Shown: positions 61,871 through 64,000 of the stretch, one piece after another
How the letters are laid out: every line of letters begins with the position of its first letter
Numbering within the stretch: position 1 is the first letter of the stretch
NCBI RefSeq assembly: GCF_002205895.1
Contig: NZ_NJDE01000007.1
Location: 248,001 to 312,000, forward strand
Source of the DNA: Saccharibacillus sp. O23
Lineage (GTDB): Bacteria > Bacillota > Bacilli > Paenibacillales > Paenibacillaceae
DNA length: 64,000 nucleotides
Direction of reading: 5' to 3'
Program-made: the position numbers and the translations under genes
Notes under the pieces: generated by a model
The model's input: the letters and a program-made list of their open reading frames with translations, nothing else
What the model was told of the DNA's origin: nothing
Database searches by the model: none

Positions 61871-63040
61871 ATGAGGGACTGGGATTGGGGAAAAGCGGAA
61901 GAAGAGATGTTGGCGCTGATCGAGCAGTTGGTCAATATCGACAGCGGGACTTTGGATAAGGAAGGCGTAGACCGGGTAGGCGCGATCTTGGCGGAAGAGT
62001 ACGGGAAGCTCGGGTTCAGCGCGGAAAAAGATTGGCAGAGCGAGCGGGGAGACAATCTGCTCGTTATACATAAAGAAGCGGAAGAACCGGATATTCTGAT
62101 CGTCGCGCATATGGACACGGTGTTTCCGAGAGGCACGGCGGAAGCAAGGCCTTTTTCGCGGGGGAGCACGCAGGCTTACGGGCCGGGCGTCGCGGATATG
62201 AAAGGCAGCCAGGTCATGGTCCTCTATGCGCTGAAACATCTGATCGCTTCCGGCAGAGAGGCGTATCGCAAGGTGCGGATCGTGCTCAACAGCGACGAAG
62301 AGATCGGTTCGGTTCATTCGCGCGCGCTGATCGAACAGCAGGCACGGTTGAGCCGATACGCCCTGATCGTAGAACCGAGCGACGATCAAGGAAGGTTGGT
62401 GACGCGGCGGCGGGGAGGCGGCAAATACGAGCTGCATATTCAAGGCGTCGCCGCCCACGCGGGCGCGGAGCCGGAGAAAGGACGCAGCGCGATCGAAGAT
62501 CTGGCGCATAAAGTGATCAAGCTGCATGCGTTGACCGATGCGTCGGCGGGCGTGAACGTCAATGTCGGAGTGGTCGGCGGAGGCACTTCGGTGAATACGA
62601 TCGCGCCGAATGCTTTTGCGCGGATCGACGTGCGGATGCAGACGGCGGAGCAGGCGGAACGGTTGGATCGGCAAATCCGCGAGATCTGCGAAACGCCCGA
62701 CGTGGAAGGGACTTCCGCCGAGCTGACCGGAGGGATCACTCGGCCTCCGATGATCAAGACGGTCGAAACGGCTTGTTTGTTGGACCAAGTCTTGGAAGAA
62801 GCGCGCAATCTGGGGGAAAAGATTAGGGATTCCGCGGTCGGTTCGGGTTCGGACGGCAATCTGACCGCCGCGCTCGGCATCCCGACGATCGACGGACTCG
62901 GACCGAGAGGCGGCAAGCTGCACAGCGCCGAGGAGTATTTGCGGATCGATACGTTGGTGCCTCGGGCCAAGCTGCTGGTGGCGGTGTTGGAGAGACTCGC
63001 GGCAAGCGAAACGTCGCATCGGCCTGCGGATCGGCTATAA
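61871..63040 (+). CDS. M20-family metallopeptidase (glutamate carboxypeptidase-like)
   Basis: A 389-aa cytoplasmic zinc exopeptidase. Family motifs are the metal-binding HMDTV, the bridging Asp in GPGVADMKGS, DEEIGS with the catalytic Glu and zinc ligand, and a lid/dimerisation domain between about residues 180 and 295 (GKYELHIQGVAAHAG). The final zinc-ligand region is LHSAEEYLRIDTL. It resembles carboxypeptidase G2-like enzymes that remove C-terminal Glu or cleave related amides. The start at 61871 has AAAGGGGAG; the frame is open to 61784 without a site. Followed after 33 bases by a small membrane protein gene. Confidence 0.9.
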   Translation: MRDWDWGKAEEEMLALIEQLVNIDSGTLDKEGVDRVGAILAEEYGKLGFSAEKDWQSERGDNLLVIHKEAEEPDILIVAHMDTVFPRGTAEARPFSRGSTQAYGPGVADMKGSQVMVLYALKHLIASGREAYRKVRIVLNSDEEIGSVHSRALIEQQARLSRYALIVEPSDDQGRLVTRRRGGGKYELHIQGVAAHAGAEPEKGRSAIEDLAHKVIKLHALTDASAGVNVNVGVVGGGTSVNTIAPNAFARIDVRMQTAEQAERLDRQIREICETPDVEGTSAELTGGITRPPMIKTVETACLLDQVLEEARNLGEKIRDSAVGSGSDGNLTAALGIPTIDGLGPRGGKLHSAEEYLRIDTLVPRAKLLVAVLERLAASETSHRPADRL

Positions 63041-63073
63041 TGGGCATAAAGAAAGCGAAAGGGGATTCGCGAT

Positions 63074-63334
63074 TTGCTCATTTACGGAATAACGGTCTTG
63101 ATGATCGCGGCGCTCGGATTCGTGCTGTACCGAACGATTCGCCGCGGCGCGGAATATCGGCTGGTCGAAAATATCGTGCTGCTCGCGATCGTATTCGTCG
63201 CGGCTTCCGCTCTCGGGGACGCGGCGGAATGGTTCCGCTGGGCGCGTTACGTATACACCGCGCTCGGTGCGGCGTACATCGTCTACGGCGCTTACGCGAA
63301 ATATCGCGGAGGCACGGACGGGTACGGGCAGTGA
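63074..63334 (+). CDS. Small membrane protein of unknown function (TTG start)
   Basis: An 86-aa protein with two or three predicted transmembrane helices (about residues 2-20, 33-50 and 58-75), separated by short basic loops (RTIRRGAEYR, YAKYRGG). The initiation codon is TTG, preceded by AAAGGGGA; no ATG gives a comparable product. It lies 33 bases after the M20 peptidase gene and may be co-transcribed. I recognise no family. Confidence 0.6.
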   Translation: MLIYGITVLMIAALGFVLYRTIRRGAEYRLVENIVLLAIVFVAASALGDAAEWFRWARYVYTALGAAYIVYGAYAKYRGGTDGYGQ

Positions 63335-63419
63335 TTTTCGCGTAGCCGCTTGAATGAAGAAGAATGACGCTATGTTTAAGTAGAGGTCGATTCAGGTCAA
63401 CTGCTCGGGAGGGATAAGT

Positions 63420-64000
63420 TTGCAAGATCGGCTTTTGTATGTGGCGGCTCCTTGTACGAACGAAGCTCTTTTTCGGCAGGTGAGAAAGCGATTCGAGAAG
63501 TTCGGCTTTACGGCGATCAGTCCTTACTCCAATGCCGTAAATGTGATGGATCCGGATCATGAGCTGCGATACGTTTCGGAGGAACGCTTGCTCTTGTTGT
63601 TGGAGTCGCGGCATTCGGTGAGCTTTCAATGGTGGGGCGACGCATCGAGCGATCTCTACTGCCGATTTCTTCAAGAAGACGAATATTCGATGATGGAACT
63701 GCATATCGAGAACGCTTCTTCAGAAGTGTTGGAGCAGCTGCTCGAAGCGGCTTCCGATTTGCTCGATAACACTTTGTTCGATCGATTCTATGTAGTCGGC
63801 GACTATTGGGATCTGCTTCGGGAATACAAGATTGATCTGAAAGGTCTGTTGTCCGCATGGTTCGGCGAAAAAGCGGAGGATCGAAACCTGCTGCATAGCG
63901 ACGAGCAGTACGTTTTAGGTTTAGATCGATGGCCGATGGGCACGGAAGAGATCCGAGACGATCTGATGATCTGGGCGAAACGCTGCGGCGAACAAACGCG
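63420..64000 (+). CDS. Unrecognised protein, 5' part (continues beyond window)
   Basis: The frame is open from a TTG at 63420 to the window end (193 complete codons), with GGGAGGG 7 bases upstream of the TTG. The protein starts QDRLLYVAAPCTNEALFRQVRKRFEKFG after the initiator. It is rich in Glu, Leu and aromatic residues, with segments such as SVSFQWWGDASSDLYCRFLQ and LFDRFYVVGDYWDLLREY. There is no signal peptide or transmembrane helix. Codon use resembles the neighbours. I do not recognise the family; a cytoplasmic protein of the size of immunity or SMI1-like proteins is one possibility, which is only a guess. Confidence 0.6.
   Translation, partial: MQDRLLYVAAPCTNEALFRQVRKRFEKFGFTAISPYSNAVNVMDPDHELRYVSEERLLLLLESRHSVSFQWWGDASSDLYCRFLQEDEYSMMELHIENASSEVLEQLLEAASDLLDNTLFDRFYVVGDYWDLLREYKIDLKGLLSAWFGEKAEDRNLLHSDEQYVLGLDRWPMGTEEIRDDLMIWAKRCGEQT

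Noticed and set aside
1..64000. tRNA or rRNA genes, phage genes, intact insertion sequences
   Set aside because: None was recognised on reading both strands. A tRNAscan-SE or Infernal run would be needed to exclude a missed tRNA.

Overview
The window looks like chromosomal DNA of a high-GC member of the Paenibacillaceae (a Paenibacillus or Saccharibacillus type organism). This is inferred from AGGAGG-type ribosome binding sites, SLH-domain surface proteins, an LplABC-like sugar importer with a YesM/YesN-type two-component system, a YvgN-like aldo/keto reductase, a CYP152 fatty-acid peroxygenase and a BCCT transporter. No rRNA, tRNA, CRISPR array, phage module or intact insertion sequence was recognised.

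Layout. 1-2100: the 3' part of a malic enzyme and a CutC-like protein, separated by a 195-bp composite intergenic repeat. 2100-5880: a second intergenic repeat array, then a three-gene ABC-2 exporter operon. 5890-12330: a leftward block (unknown protein, HD hydrolase, glycine-betaine-type BCCT transporter, YvgN-like reductase, UMF1-type MFS transporter). 12650-20600: a tiny protein that is 44% methionine, a membrane-anchored esterase, an aromatic acid exporter-like protein, a HAD hydrolase, a second copy of the 195-bp repeat, a lipoprotein and a chemotaxis receptor. 20959-22248: H2O2-dependent P450.

22490-42930 is the heart of the window: a carbohydrate utilisation locus. GH172-like and GH140-like enzymes are co-transcribed with an AraC-type response regulator and its histidine kinase. 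Then come two permeases and a lipoprotein binding protein of the LplB/LplC/LplA type, a CE7 acetyl esterase, a GH2 enzyme, a GH78 alpha-L-rhamnosidase and L-fucose isomerase. No glycoside hydrolase has a signal peptide, so the likely scheme is import of an acetylated, rhamnose/fucose-containing oligosaccharide followed by dismantling in the cytoplasm.

43000-55150: a surface and sugar region with a CAP-SLH protein, an AraC regulator divergent from a Gfo/Idh/MocA dehydrogenase, a MalY/PatB aminotransferase, an SLH-anchored 5'-nucleotidase, a small SLH protein and a GH3 glycosidase. 55230-64000: SDR, MFS transporter, a heterodimeric ABC exporter with one degenerate ATP site, an M20 peptidase, a small membrane protein and an unrecognised partial gene.

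The most unusual signals are non-coding. (1) Two related structured elements (29857-29931 and 52553-52662) share an exact 25-bp block and a closing stem. Each lies between a cre-like site and the start of a sugar gene: the importer operon and the GH3 gene. (2) Two 194-195-bp intergenic elements consist of four ~24-bp motifs at nearly identical 50/70/50-bp spacing. A third, unrelated-sequence array has four motifs at 51/62/51 spacing.
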